Shown in pieces: positions 18,732-27,354 of a stretch of 31,656 nucleotides of DNA. Numbering within the stretch: position 1 is the stretch's first letter; every line of letters starts with the position of its first letter. Under the pieces are notes generated by a model that was not told the DNA's origin, did no database searches, and worked only from the letters and a program-made list of their open reading frames with translations. Made by a program: the position numbers and the translations under genes. This DNA is from Chara braunii. Taxonomy: Eukaryota; Streptophyta; Charophyceae; Charales; Characeae. Location: NCBI GenBank assembly GCA_003427395.1, contig BFEA01000169.1:1065227-1096882 (forward strand). The letters run 5' to 3'.

Positions 18732-19259
18732 CCACCTGGAAGAGCAGATATCAAAAGCGTCCAAAGGTCTCATCGAAAGTAAAGCAAACCCCCTGGGCAG
18801 CCCAAAAGAAGACAAGACTGGTGTGCACCACTGAAGTCCAGCAGAGAAAGAGCCTCTCAAAGGAGACGACGCCCAACAGCTAAAAAACAAACGAACCACA
18901 GAAAAAAGACTGTGATCGCCGATCGGGGCAGGGCCCTGGTACTATCCTCAGCAGCCTTCTTTACTGTAGTTTTTTTTTTTGTTTTTTTTTTTGTTTTTTT
19001 AAATAGTGTGTATTATATGTTCGTGCGCTGGGTGATGATATTTGCCGGAGGATTAAAGCAGCTGCTTCCTGAGTACATTTAGAAGCCATCTGTCTACCAA
19101 CGGGCCAGGGGGGGGCCAGGAATACTCGATCCCAGACAACAAAACCTGGCCCTTCTGTGCAAATGGCCGGTGCAGGGCATACGCACACAAGGGAAAGGGA
19201 AGCAATGGATGAGCATGGCAAAATATATATTATATACAAACCAGAGTGGGTCTGGAAAA
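18732..19259. other. No recognised gene
   Basis: An unclassified A-rich stretch and poly(T) tracts (about 18970-19000). The minus-strand Pro-rich frame reflects the G run at 19260. Confidence 0.3.
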
Positions 19260-19281
19260 GGGGGGGGGGGGGGGGGGGGGG
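19260..19281 (+). repeat. G22 homopolymer
   Basis: An uninterrupted run of about 22 G immediately upstream of the LINE fragment. Length may be unreliable in the assembly. Confidence 0.9.
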
Positions 19282-19284
19282 ACA

Positions 19285-20400
19285 CCACAAGAGAAGAAGT
19301 ATTGAATCAGCCAATTTTTCATAACCCTCACAAGGCCCAGGGAACTTTGGTCACACATGGATCGAGAAAGGAATTCTTCGCCTCAGGGATGTCTGGGACA
19401 AGAACACGGCAGGCTGGACTGGATAACATCAACTCAACTGTCCTATGCCCTCTGGAGGCTACAAAATATAGACACGGACTTTTCCTTAATCAAGACTGCA
19501 ACCCCAATCACTGAATAGCAGCCTTGGGCAAAGATGCAGAGAACCAGGAAGGGGACCTGGTTGCAGGGCCCAGATGGCCCGGACCTAGCATGGAAAATAT
19601 TGGGCCCGGACTTCGGGAATGGCACCCGAGTTCAGATCTGGGTCAATGGACAGGACGATGAAGGGGGAGAAAAACTAACCTGAAATTGCTGGGTGAAAAC
19701 GTGGTGGGCTCGACAAGGGATGCAGATGAGATAAAGGGTGTGGCAGAAGGAGAGGAATGGTCATAATACTCGAGTTATCAAAGGAAGAAAGGCAGTGGAC
19801 TATAAGGTGGAGCCCACTCTATGCGGCCGGGAGACAGGAGGGAGGGCTGAGGCTAACACCCCGCTATTTGCATATACTGCAAAGCTGGGGGTATCAATTC
19901 AGAGGAAGAAGGTCAACGGAACGCTTGTCAGTATAGCTAAGGAAAGGTGGAAGGATCTGGTAGCAGGAGATGATCAGGAACAGTGCCTATTGAGCTTCTG
20001 GAGACAGTTGAACGCTATAGTGACTCAGAAACATGCGAGAATCATCTGATTGCCGTCCTTGCTAGTTATGGCCTCAGCGCTGCGGCTCCGGTCAAGAGGC
20101 ATCCAGATTCTGGCTACCTGCGTCAGGTGTGACTGAGGCGGGAGACGACCACCTACCTGTGGATCCACTGCCCGTATTTGGACAAGCTGTGGGAGTGGTG
20201 GAAGGAGAACTGGACGAAGTCCACCAGCAACCGAGCTCCAGTGGGATCACTGGGATGACAATTGTTGGATTTTGTCAGGCTTCACCCTGACCAATGTGGG
20301 AACAGACATCTCTATGGGGCTATGTAGCGCAAGTAAGCAGAGGAGTGCTCCTGGAAGCAATTTGCACTGCAAGACACGATTGACTCTTCAGGGTTTTTTT
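19285..20400 (+). mobile_element. Decayed LINE ORF2 C-terminus
   Basis: From 19290 the frame reads EEVLNQPIFHNPH, the same position as LLRQALFLNPW of the 2860-5560 LINE. Around 19800-20045 it reads LVSIAKERWKDLV and LLSFWRQLNAIV. At about 20118-20215 a frame-shifted zf-RVT segment has C-V-R-C followed by ETTTYLWIHCPYLDKLWEWW, with the usual His replaced by Tyr in this copy. Stops and frame changes show decay. A T tract follows at 20394-20415. It is 5'-truncated, as no reverse-transcriptase catalytic part is visible upstream. Confidence 0.65.
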
Positions 20401-20415
20401 TTTTTTTTTTTTTTT

Positions 20416-21300
20416 AACATCACCCGGTCTTGCTTAGCAGGGGTGATAGGAGCAGCGTCCGCTAGCATCCTGATTTCCAATGGCTCCGGTTGATTGGTGG
20501 GAGCAGCACCTACGGGAAAGGGGGTCCAGCGTCCCTTGTGCAAAAATCTTGGTACATCATATGAGAAGGTTGAGAAATAAACTGAGGCTCGTGGCTATGC
20601 AAGGCATATATGTTCAGCCATCCATGGCGGTGGAGCACCTGCTAGAAATCGGGTCCAACATCCCGTGCACATTCAATTTGTGAATAAAGCACCAGACGCG
20701 ACCCCACACACACACACTCTTGGAGTTGTGTATAGCGAACATGACAAAACATAAACACAGGGTAATCACTACCTTACGCCTCCCCAACCACATCAACAAA
20801 CAAACTACGGGCTGCGCATCCTTTCCCTCACAGTAGGTCAATATCTTTCGTTTACCCTCGCCCTGGACCTTTCCTGACCTCAGTGGTCCGAACCAGCCAG
20901 TTGCCAATAGCAGCAATACCAAGCCCTTTCCAATCCAACTCTACCGGCAGGCCACGTTCCCATCCACATTCCCACCGAAGCCTATTCAAACTGACAGTAG
21001 AGGTAACCGCTGCTATGTACATCCCCCCATTCACCAGTCCGTTTCTTTTTTTTTTTTGTCCTTTCAAATTACGGGCCCAGTGCCCAAGGCAGTACATAGN
21101 TNAAACCGCCACTACCTCCGAGCCTGTTCAGTAGAGTGAATCCTAGAGGTCACCGGCCCTCGAGCCTACATCCGAGGCCGAGCCTCACCCCTGCAGCAAA
21201 TCCAACCGACCTCTCAAAGAACTATGGGTCCGCGGTCACAGTCCCCAGCTCCAGTAAAAATCCCGATGCTCTAAGTTACTAACCAAGCTTTCAAAGAACA
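20416..21300. other. No recognised gene; two ambiguous bases
   Basis: Positions 21100 and 21102 are N, so the assembly is uncertain there. A minus-strand frame (about 21060-20852) reading LDWKGLGIAAIGNWLVRT looks protein-like but matches no family I know and crosses a poly(A)/(T) run. Confidence 0.3.
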
Positions 21301-21469
21301 GGGGCGTGGTCCCACTAGCAAAGAGGATCGGATCGAATGCCTGAATCTGGACGAGGTAATGGAGATGTGCAGGAAAACGAGATTGAACTGCTTTTCTGCA
21401 TCTCTACGAAAAACACATCCAGATTCAGGCGGTCGATCCTATCCTTTTTGCTAGTGGGGACCTCGGCCC
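21301..21469. mobile_element. Foldback element, ~170-bp family, copy 1
   Basis: The left end reads GGGGCGTGGTCCCACTAGCA followed by AAGAGGAT. The right end is its inverted form (ATCC...TTTTTGCTAGTGGGGACCTCGGCCC). Inner arms CCTGAATCTGGACG(AGG) and ACACATCCAGATTCAGGC also pair, as do GATGTGCAG and CTGCATCTC. Nearly the whole element can fold into one long hairpin. Related copies are at 22319, 25599, 25929 and 26216. No coding capacity. Confidence 0.9.
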
Positions 21470-21652
21470 AGGCTTCCACTCGGGGTTCCAGCGCCCGCAC
21501 TCAGGCAGAGCCCCCCGACTGCTCGCGCGCACCAAGAGACAGAAACAGTGACCCAAAATGATTTTTTTTTTTTTTTTTTTTTTTTTCCGTTTCGATTCCT
21601 ACAAATTTCCTTCCCTCTGGTTCCTATTGGCATATTAAAAGTACCTGCACCT

Positions 21653-21777
21653 GGCCAGGGCACGCATCCATGCCCTTCGTGCTTTTCGTTTTCTGTCCCG
21701 AGTCTGTCCCAAACGCATCCATGCCCTTCGTGCTTTTCGTTTTCTGCCGCGTGCTAGGTAGTCTTGGCCAGGGCACG
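21653..21777. repeat. Tandem duplication, ~53-bp unit
   Basis: ACGCATCCATGCCCTTCGTG plus CTTTTCGTTTTCTG occurs at 21662-21695 and 21714-21747. GGCCAGGGCACGC also occurs at about 21653 and 21765. The DNA immediately downstream (21770-21950) is unusually GC-rich with many CpGs. Confidence 0.8.
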
Positions 21778-21955
21778 CGATGTGCGTGCCGGTCGGCATT
21801 CCGGCGCATGACGCGCCACAGATAGGCTATCGATTCTAGAGGGCAGCGCGTGCCAGAGCGCGGCGGCGCGCGTGCTCCGCATGCGCCGCGCGGTCACCCC
21901 ACGAGGGTGCGCCAACGGGGAAAGGACGCGCGGTACGTGGGAAAGAAGAAGACGG
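21770..21955. other. Short GC/CpG-rich block
   Basis: A ~180-bp block with repeated GCGCGC, GGCGCATG and CCGCGCGG words, contrasting with the poly(T)-rich flanks. It could be a remnant CpG island or promoter, but no transcript feature is seen. Confidence 0.35.
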
Positions 21956-22168
21956 GCGGCATTTTCTTTTCTTTTCTTTTTTTACAATGCGGCTGCATGC
22001 ATTCACTTTTTTCTTTTCTTTCTTTTCTTTTCTTTTCTTTTCTTTTTTGTTTTTTGTTTTTTTTATTTTTTATTTGCGGCCTCGAGATGTCATCATCGAA
22101 CAGAACGCCCCTAAGGTAATTCAGAAGTGTAGTTGTTGTACTCATTTGCTTCCAGTGGAATTTGAACT

Positions 22169-22201
<33 letters not shown>

Positions 22202-22255
22202 GGATTCGAACTCAGGTTTGCACTTCAACAGTTCAGGGGTGTACCAACAACTGAG

Positions 22256-22551
22256 AGGGCATACTCGCACTAGCACGTTTTTACTTATCTCTGGACGGAA
22301 TTGCGGCCAGATGCATACGGGGTCCAAGTCCCACCAGAAGCGTTGAGTTTCCTCAGCGCCTGAATCTGGTCGGGTTTGTGGAGATGTGCAGAAATGGCAT
22401 ACAGTTTTCTCTACTGCACGTCTCCACAAACACGTCCAGATTCAGGCGTTGAGGAAACTCAACGCTGCTACTGTAGTGGGACTTGGCCCCCGGTCCTGTC
22501 GTAAATGCGGTCAGGTACATTTAAGATCCATGGCTAATGTGAGTATGCCCT
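22256..22551. mobile_element. TIR element ending AGGGCATACTC (third family), copy 1, interrupted
   Basis: The left end AGGGCATACTCGCACTAGCA and right end TGGCTAATGTGAGTATGCCCT are inverted repeats. GAG flanks both sides (22253-22255 and 22552-22554), a 3-bp duplication inside the SINE box A sequence. Removing the 172-bp insert leaves about 124 bp, matching the intact 127-bp copy at 24306-24432. A 3-bp TSD would suit a PIF/Harbinger- or CACTA-like transposase, but one site is not enough to assign it. Confidence 0.85.
22319..22490. mobile_element. Foldback element, ~170-bp family, copy 2 (nested)
   Basis: The ends are GGGGTCCAAGTCCCAC and GTGGGACTTGGCCCC. The second arm pair, AGCGTTGAGTTTCCTCA(GCGCC) against GGCGTTGAGGAAACTCAACGC, is almost perfect. 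CCTGAATCTGG(T)CG and the CGTCCAGATTCAGGCG core are retained. This copy is the most perfectly self-complementary of the five and is therefore probably the youngest. Confidence 0.9.
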
Positions 22552-22589
22552 GAGCTAGGCCACAGTTTGGTGCATGCATTCACTTTGGC

Positions 22590-22811
22590 ACGATGGCAGC
22601 AAATGTTTGCGGTCGTTGAATTACAATCCATGGCGCGCACGCGCCGCTGATAGGCGCGCAAGCGCCGCCGATGGCCGCTCTACCAAGATCATGGTAGCTG
22701 GTCGTCAATCACCGGCGGAACGGGCCCGCGTTATTTGTTCATGTTGTTTCGCTAATCTACAGGCAGCCCATGTGGCTGAACGGGACACCAACGTAACTGC
22801 TGATTGATAAA
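22590..22811. other. Short unrecognised segment
   Basis: A CpG-rich stretch with direct GCGCGCACGCGCCGCTGATA-like repeats (TGGCGCGCACGCGCCGCTGATAGGCGCGCAAG is repeated in part). No exon is supported. Confidence 0.3.
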
Positions 22812-22890
22812 CTGAGCTGCGTTCGAACTGGACGAATATAAAATAAAGCTGAGTTACGTGGGGCCGGTCGGTTCGACGATGACTCCCCTG
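22812..22890 (+). mobile_element. SINE 3' fragment
   Basis: GAGCTGCGTTCGAACTGGA is followed by GAGTTACGTGGGGCCGGTCG and GTTCGACGATGAC, matching the box B and body of the SINE family with the rest missing. Confidence 0.6.
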
Positions 22891-22928
22891 CGCAAACCGA
22901 ATAGAATAACTGTAATCGGGGCAACTTT

Positions 22929-23330
22929 CAGTCTAGATTACAGCGATCGGGGCAACTTTCAGTCTAGATTACAGCGATAATGACCATGCATTGCGCCAAA
23001 TTTAAGTCTAGATTACAGCGATATAATGACCGTGCATTGGGGCAAATTTCAGTCTAGATTACAGCGATAATGACCATGCAATGGGCCAAATTTCAGTCTA
23101 GAACCCAAGAGCCTAGCTCAGTGGGTACACCCATGAACCGTTGAAATACAGACCTGTGTTCGAATCCAGATGATGATGGAACTTGATGAGTAAAACCAAC
23201 TACTAATGAATTGCTTGGGGCCGGTCAGCTCAATGATAATATCTCAAGGCCGTCGCCTTTGAAAAAAAAAATAAAAAATCAGTCTAGATTACAGCGATAA
23301 TGACCCTGCATTTATTTCTGGTGTGAAAAC
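22929..23330 (+). repeat. ~44-bp tandem repeat array interrupted by a SINE
   Basis: CAGTCTAGATTACAGCGATA begins units at 22929, 22960, 23004, 23050, 23094 and, beyond the SINE, 23280. Spacings are 31, 44, 46 and 44 bp. Units continue with ATGACC(A/G)TGCATTG(C/G)G(C/G)CAAATTT. The array looks like a small satellite caught by one SINE insertion. Confidence 0.9.
23103..23278 (+). mobile_element. tRNA-derived SINE inserted in the 44-bp repeat
   Basis: GCCTAGCTCAGTGGGTACAC (box A) and GTGTTCGAATCC (box B) are followed by AGATGATGATGGAACTTGATGA, GAATTGCTTGGGGCCGGTCA, ATATCTCAAGGCCGTCGCC and an A-rich tail. The TSD TCAGTCTAGA (23093-23102 and 23279-23288) is part of the satellite unit, so the insertion is unambiguous. 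This is the cleanest full-length short form of the family here. Confidence 0.92.
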
Positions 23331-23413
23331 GTGTGTAAGGATTCGAACTCCGGTTAATAATACACTCTTCAAAGACAAGAAAAGATATCGACCGGCGGGG
23401 CGTGCACCGTCCC

Positions 23414-23514
23414 GGGGCTAGGTCCCACTTACACGAATTAAGCGATATTGACCGTAGATAGCAAAGATCAACGGCCAGAATCTCTTAATCACCGTGCAAG
23501 TGGGACCTAGCCCC
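23414..23514 (+). mobile_element. Short foldback element (~100 bp, second interior, shared termini), copy 1
   Basis: The ends GGGGCTAGGTCCCACTTACA and GTGCAAGTGGGACCTAGCCCC are inverted. Inside are ATTAAGCGATATTGACCGTA and GATCAACGGCCAGAATCTCT(TAAT), which pair imperfectly. The terminal ~16 bp (GGGGCNAGGTCCCACT) are the same as in the ~170-bp foldback family, but the interior is unrelated. The flanks CCGTCCCG and CCGCCCCG are a possible 8-bp TSD with one mismatch. Confidence 0.88.
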
Positions 23515-23529
23515 CGCCCCGCTCTCTCA

Positions 23530-24200
23530 GCTTCCCTCCCTTGCTCTTCGGCGTTTTACCATTTCAAATTCTCTCCTTTTCATTCCCCGCCTTTTTTTGG
23601 ACGATGGAGATCCGCGCGGTAGGTGGTAAACACTTTTTTTGGTTTGCTTTTTCGAAAGTAAACACAATTTTTATTTTTATTTTTTGTCGAGGGCGGAAAA
23701 AAGATGCTGAGCTGGCGGAGTCTACATGGTCGAGTGGCGGGAGTAGATTCTTAGTTTGTTGATTTCATTTCGTCCATTGGCGGGAATGATTACAACCCTC
23801 TCAAATTCTCCTCTCAATTTGGCGCCACCACCACTCTTGCTTGCGCTCCTCCTCCGCCGCCGCATGGGGAATGCCGATTGCGCCGCAAACGAACCTCCCC
23901 TCCCGCTCGTCCTCTTGGAGAAAATATCTACGATACGGTAGGGCCGATTTTTCCGAGATATGCCTTCGCCGTGGCAAGGTCTTTTTTTTTTTTTTTTTTT
24001 TTTTTTCGAGATATGCCTGCGCTGTGTGGCAAGGTCGCACTGCGGAGCGCGCGTTTTCCGTTTCTACGTAGCCTTTTTTTTTTTTTTTTTGTGTTTCTAC
24101 GTAGCCTAGCCGTAGACTGTGGAGATCGACGGCCAGGAACGAAAACGCGCGCAGATTGGACGCGAACCCGCCGGTTTTCCTCTTTCTGAAGAGTGATGAG
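23530..24200. other. No recognised gene; two homopolymer tracts with direct-repeat flanks
   Basis: Candidate frames here lack family features. The T25 tract at 23982-24006 lies between CGAGATATGCCT...TGGCAAGGTC copies (23954-23981 and 24007-24036). The T17 tract at 24074-24090 lies between GTTTCTACGTAGCC copies (24060-24073 and 24093-24106). Confidence 0.6.
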
Positions 24201-24225
24201 CGAAGCCAGCGCGCGCGCGCTCTTA

Positions 24226-24531
24226 CCAACGGCGGGCCTACCAGCTCAGTCGGTAGACCCGCGAGCTGTTGATATACAGACGGGGGTTCGAACCCAGAGA
24301 AAATCAGGGCATACTCACACTAGCACTTTCCAGAATGCATCTGACTGCAATTACAGCCGGACCAGGCTGCATCTGACCGCAATCACGTCCAGAGCTTTGT
24401 GGAAAAAGTCCTCGTGCGAGTATATATGCCCTCAGATGACCGGAACAAAACGATTCTGATGAATTACCTGGGCCCGGTCAGGTCAATGTGATATCTGAAG
24501 GCCCGTCGCCCTTTTAAAAAAGGCAAAAACG
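24226..24531 (+). mobile_element. tRNA-derived SINE interrupted by a TIR element
   Basis: GGGCCTACCAGCTCAGTCGG (box A with a 3-bp insertion) and a perfect box B, GGTTCGAACCC, precede the 127-bp element at 24306-24432. The body resumes GATGAATTACCTGGGCCCGG, then ATATCTGAAGGCCCGTCGCC and AAAAAAGG. The flanks CAGCGCGCGCGCGCTCTTA (24207-24225) and CAGCGCGCGCTCTT (24532-24545) form a TSD differing by CG-repeat length. Confidence 0.85.
24306..24432. mobile_element. TIR element ending AGGGCATACTC, copy 2 (intact, 127 bp)
   Basis: The ends AGGGCATACTCACACTAGCA and GTGCGAGTATATATGCCCT are inverted. The interior holds duplicated GCATCTGACTGCAATTACAG / GCATCTGACCGCAATCACG motifs. Like copy 1 it landed inside a SINE. 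Confidence 0.85.
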
Positions 24532-24545
24532 CAGCGCGCGCTCTT

Positions 24546-25400
24546 GTACGCGTGTGCATCCAAACCCCGCCAAAAAAAAAGAGAAAAGAATGGACTCGTT
24601 TCCACCACTCGCCGAATGGGAAATTGGTGACCAAATAGGGCCTGGCCCCGCTACTCTCGATATGTGCATAACGAGAGTGAATCCTCCTCTAGAACATGGA
24701 AAGATACACCGCCATGATTTTTGTCTTCTGTGCATAAACGCGAGTAGTGGATCGACGCCCATAGACATTCACTGTTCTCACATTTTGGCGACGCCCATAG
24801 CCATTCACTGTTCTCACATTTTGGCGGGGTTCGTACGTAGAGCGAGGCCCAAGGCGTGCGTGTGCGTGTGCGTGGTTTAAATACAGGTTGACATAGCAGT
24901 TTGCTGTGCCACGGGTAGTGGAGGGAGCAGATCCGCTGCGCCTCTTTCTTGCTGTCCTTCAATCGTTCCTTTTCCTATGACATGCACTTAGGAGGTCTTA
25001 GTTACAGCAGCATTTCGTCTGAGCCTAAGAACGGCTAAACTCATTCCACAGAGTCCTTTTGTGAGTAGGCCCTCATAGCCTCTCCTCCACTCAGGCCATC
25101 AATAGGCAGTCCTATAGTGTAGTCCGATAGGCCTATAGTACAGTTAGTACTTAGCAGTTCGGACCGACGTACGACCGGCAATCCAGCTTGAAGTTCTTGG
25201 CTACCGGCTGAACCAAGCAAGTCAGTGTGGCTGCCTGTCGCTGGGAGAGGGACCAGAGGTAAGAGTATATTGCCCTCCTGCAATTTTTTGTAATTGCAAT
25301 GCATGTTTCCCAATTTTGAAAATCGAAATTGTATCTGGATGTATCCCGTTTGATGCTGCCGGTAGGACATTTGATGCAAGCTGAAAAGTCAAGGAATGTG
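24546..25400. other. No recognised gene
   Basis: The region holds a 29-bp direct duplication (GACGCCCATAGACATTCACT, then GTTCTCACATTTTGGCG, near 24753 and 24789). Otherwise it is unclassified sequence with no splice-bounded exon I can support. Confidence 0.35.
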
Positions 25401-25527
25401 TAGAGGGACTGGTTTCAGATGATTACAGCTTTGGAAAAAGTGGAGGGATTCCCGGCCTCCTTTGGTTTATGTTATACTGAAATATTGACGTAAAAAAAAC
25501 AAAAAAGAAAAAAAAAAAAAAAAAAAG
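25400..25527 (+). mobile_element. 5'-truncated LINE 3' end with A tail
   Basis: GGAGGGATTCCCGGCCTCC, then TTTATGTTATACTGAAATAT and a tail of A runs (25492-25527) correspond to the end of the 3' region shared by 2870-2970 (minus) and 18578-18731 (plus). Confidence 0.55.
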
Positions 25528-25598
25528 TGGAAGAGGTGATGTGATCCTGCCTGAAGTGGCTGTAAGCGAAAGTGGCTAATGCTGCCAGGATAACTCGG

Positions 25599-25771
25599 GG
25601 GGCCATGTCCCGCTACGGTAGCAAAGAGGATTGGATTGAACACCTGAATCTGGACTTGGTTGGGGAAAGGTGCAGAATGTCGAGATTGAACTGATTTTCC
25701 GCATCTGTGCTTAAAACACGTCCAGATTCAGGATATTTATCCAACCCTCTTTGCTAGTGAGACCTCACCCC
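25599..25771. mobile_element. Foldback element, ~170-bp family, copy 3
   Basis: GGGGCCATGTCCCGCTACGG TAGCAAAGAGGATTGGATT at the left pairs with ATCCAACCCTCTTTGCTAGT and GAGACCTCACCCC at the right. The inner core CCTGAATCTGGAC / CGTCCAGATTCAGG is intact. More diverged than copy 2. Confidence 0.88.
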
Positions 25772-25928
25772 GGGTAGAATTGTGAGGTCCGCGGCCTCTG
25801 TTCAACTGTTTGTATGAGAATGGAAAGAGTAGGAGGAAAAAAAAAAAAAAAAAAAAAGAAAGTAGGAAAATCGAAATTTGCGCATTGGCTGAAGTTGGTG
25901 GCATTACGGATTGTAATTTGTAAGCGCC

Positions 25929-26105
25929 GGGGCGAGGTCCCACTAGCAAAGAGGATTTGATTTACGCGCCTGAATTTGGACGCATTTGTGGGGAGGAGCA
26001 GGAAATCGCAATTGATCTGCATTTCTGCATGGATGCGTAAAACACATCCACATTCAGGCGCTTAATCCAATCCTCTGCGCTACCGGTAGTAGTGGGACCT
26101 CGCCC
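25929..26105. mobile_element. Foldback element, ~170-bp family, copy 4
   Basis: Left end GGGGCGAGGTCCCACTAGCA; right end TAGTAGTGGGACCTCGCCC. Inner pairs are GCGCCTGAATTTGGACGC with ACACATCCACATTCAGGCGC, and GCATTTCTGCATGGATGCGT in the loop side. There is no coding sequence. Confidence 0.88.
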
Positions 26106-26158
26106 GCGGTCTTTAGACGTTCGACAATCGTTCGGCTTGGGCAGCGGTTCATGCATCG

Positions 26159-26206
26159 TGCTGTTTCTCTTGTTTTTTTTTTTTTTTTTTTTGCTGTTTC
26201 TCTTGT
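26159..26206. repeat. T18 tract flanked by a perfect 15-bp direct repeat
   Basis: TGCTGTTTCTCTTGT at 26159-26173 and 26192-26206 brackets only a T homopolymer (26174-26191). This is the pattern expected from a retrotransposition event that left nothing but a poly(A) tail, on the minus strand. Confidence 0.85.
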
Positions 26207-26215
26207 CGAATACCT

Positions 26216-26383
26216 GGGCCTAGGTCCCACTAGCAAAGAGAAATGGCTTGAGCGCGTGAATCTAGACGAGTGCGTGGACAGATGCAGAAAATCGAGATTC
26301 AACTGCGTTTCTGCATCTCTTCGAAAAACACGTCCAGATGCAGGAGCTTAATCCAATCCTCTCTGCTAGTGGGACTTGGCCCC
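26216..26383. mobile_element. Foldback element, ~170-bp family, copy 5
   Basis: Left end GGGCCTAGGTCCCACTAGCA; right end CTGCTAGTGGGACTTGGCCCC. It keeps CAGATGCAGAAAATCGAGATTCAACTGCG and TTTCTGCATCTCTTCG as the apical arms and CGTCCAGATGCAGG as the inner arm. It lies 110 bp from copy 4. Confidence 0.88.
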
Positions 26384-26544
26384 TAGCGGACATGGAAAAG
26401 TCGGGCCCGAGGGCATGTGAAACTCCCTTTAAAAGAAAAATAAAAAAATAAAAAAATAAAAAAAACTGCGAAGGGCTGCAGTGCGAAAAAAGGTGATGGA
26501 ACATTGAAGTGATGTTTACCTGCGCGCCGAGCTGAGATTATCAG

Positions 26545-26631
26545 GCAACAAGCGCAACTCCAGCATCTGTTCCCCTCGCCTTTCCTGTCGATAATGTCGT
26601 CCATGCAGAATCCGGAGTGAACAGTCTCAAA
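26545..26631 (+). CDS. Candidate 29-codon exon, unrecognised
   Basis: The acceptor GAGATTATCAG and consensus donor GTAAGT (26632-26637) bracket an open frame in phase 0 reading ATSATPASVPLAFPVDNVVH AESGVNSLK. The segment is free of the repeats crowding both sides, so it may be a small exon of a gene whose introns have filled with elements. The complementary strand is also open across it, which weakens the case. No family is recognised. Confidence 0.28.
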
Positions 26632-26723
26632 GTAAGTTTCAAACGAAAGTACCAATCAACGGCTGGCTGAAGGGAAATCGCGAATAGCTTCCTTGCGATT
26701 GAAACAAGGCCTGGGGCTACAGG

Positions 26724-26813
26724 AGGTCCCACTCACACGAATTAAGCGATATTGACCGTAGATAGCAAAGATCAACGGCCAGAATCTCTTAATCACCGTG
26801 CAAGTGGGACCTT
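26724..26813 (+). mobile_element. Short foldback element, copy 2
   Basis: From GGTCCCACT(C)ACACGAATTA to CGTGCAAGTGGGACCT it is identical to copy 1 (23414) except for one base in the terminal arm, over about 85 bp. This implies recent movement. The outermost GGGGC of the left end is displaced or lost. Confidence 0.85.
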
Positions 26814-26907
26814 TGCCTCTGCAAACTGCTTACTGCAGGTGGCGCATAGTCCGTCTGCGCAGTCTTCTCTTTTCCAGACCCGCGAGGTGGAAAAGCTCGC
26901 TCTTTTA

Positions 26908-26980
26908 TCATTTATTATTATTATTATTATTATTATTTTTACTCTTTTATCATTTTTTTGTTGTGTATTAGCGCGTTTGC

Positions 26981-27022
<42 letters not shown>

Positions 27023-27081
27023 CTCTCTTATCATTTTTTTGTTGTGTATTAGCGCTTTTGCGTTTTTCTCTCTCTCTCTCC

Positions 27082-27129
<48 letters not shown>

Positions 27130-27160
27130 TCATTTTTTGTTGTGAATTAGCGCTGTTGCG

Positions 27161-27190
<30 letters not shown>
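26908..27190 (+). repeat. Compound tandem array: unique 35-mer plus CT tract, three units
   Basis: After an (ATT)n run (26908-26937), the phrase TCATTTTTTTGTTGTGTATT AGCGC(G/T)TTTGCGT is repeated at 26950, 27031 and 27130. It is followed each time by a CT microsatellite of varying length. The last tract runs into GCGCGCGCGCGCGG. Arg-Glu and Ser-Leu frames here are artefacts. Confidence 0.9.
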
Positions 27191-27196
<6 letters not shown>

Positions 27197-27354
27197 TCGC
27201 TCGCTCTCGCGCCCACGAGCGCGCACGTGCCACTGCTGTTTTCGTTTGCTCATATTATCGGCGGTATTCACGCAAGTGCGCTATTTTATGACCGTTAAGC
27301 GTTTGGAAGTGCGTATTTTGGTGTATTGGAGGGTTCAGAAATTCTCCCAGCCAT

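Larger units (their letters stand above)
22010..22570 (-). mobile_element. tRNA-derived SINE carrying nested insertions, with 16-bp perfect TSD
   Basis: The flanks are identical: TGCATGCATTCACTTT at 21994-22009 and 22571-22586. On the minus strand the SINE starts near 22562 with GGCCTAGCTCAG. It is broken in box A by the element at 22256-22551 and resumes CAGTTGTTGGTACACCCCTG. Next come GAGTTCGAATCCG and a T31 tract (22170-22200) followed by GAGTTCAAATTCC. It ends with GAATTACCTTAGGGGCGTTC, the tail ACATCTCGAGGCCG and an A-rich run to the TSD. The order of events is therefore SINE first, then the AGGGCATACTC element, then the ~170-bp foldback inside that. Confidence 0.9.
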
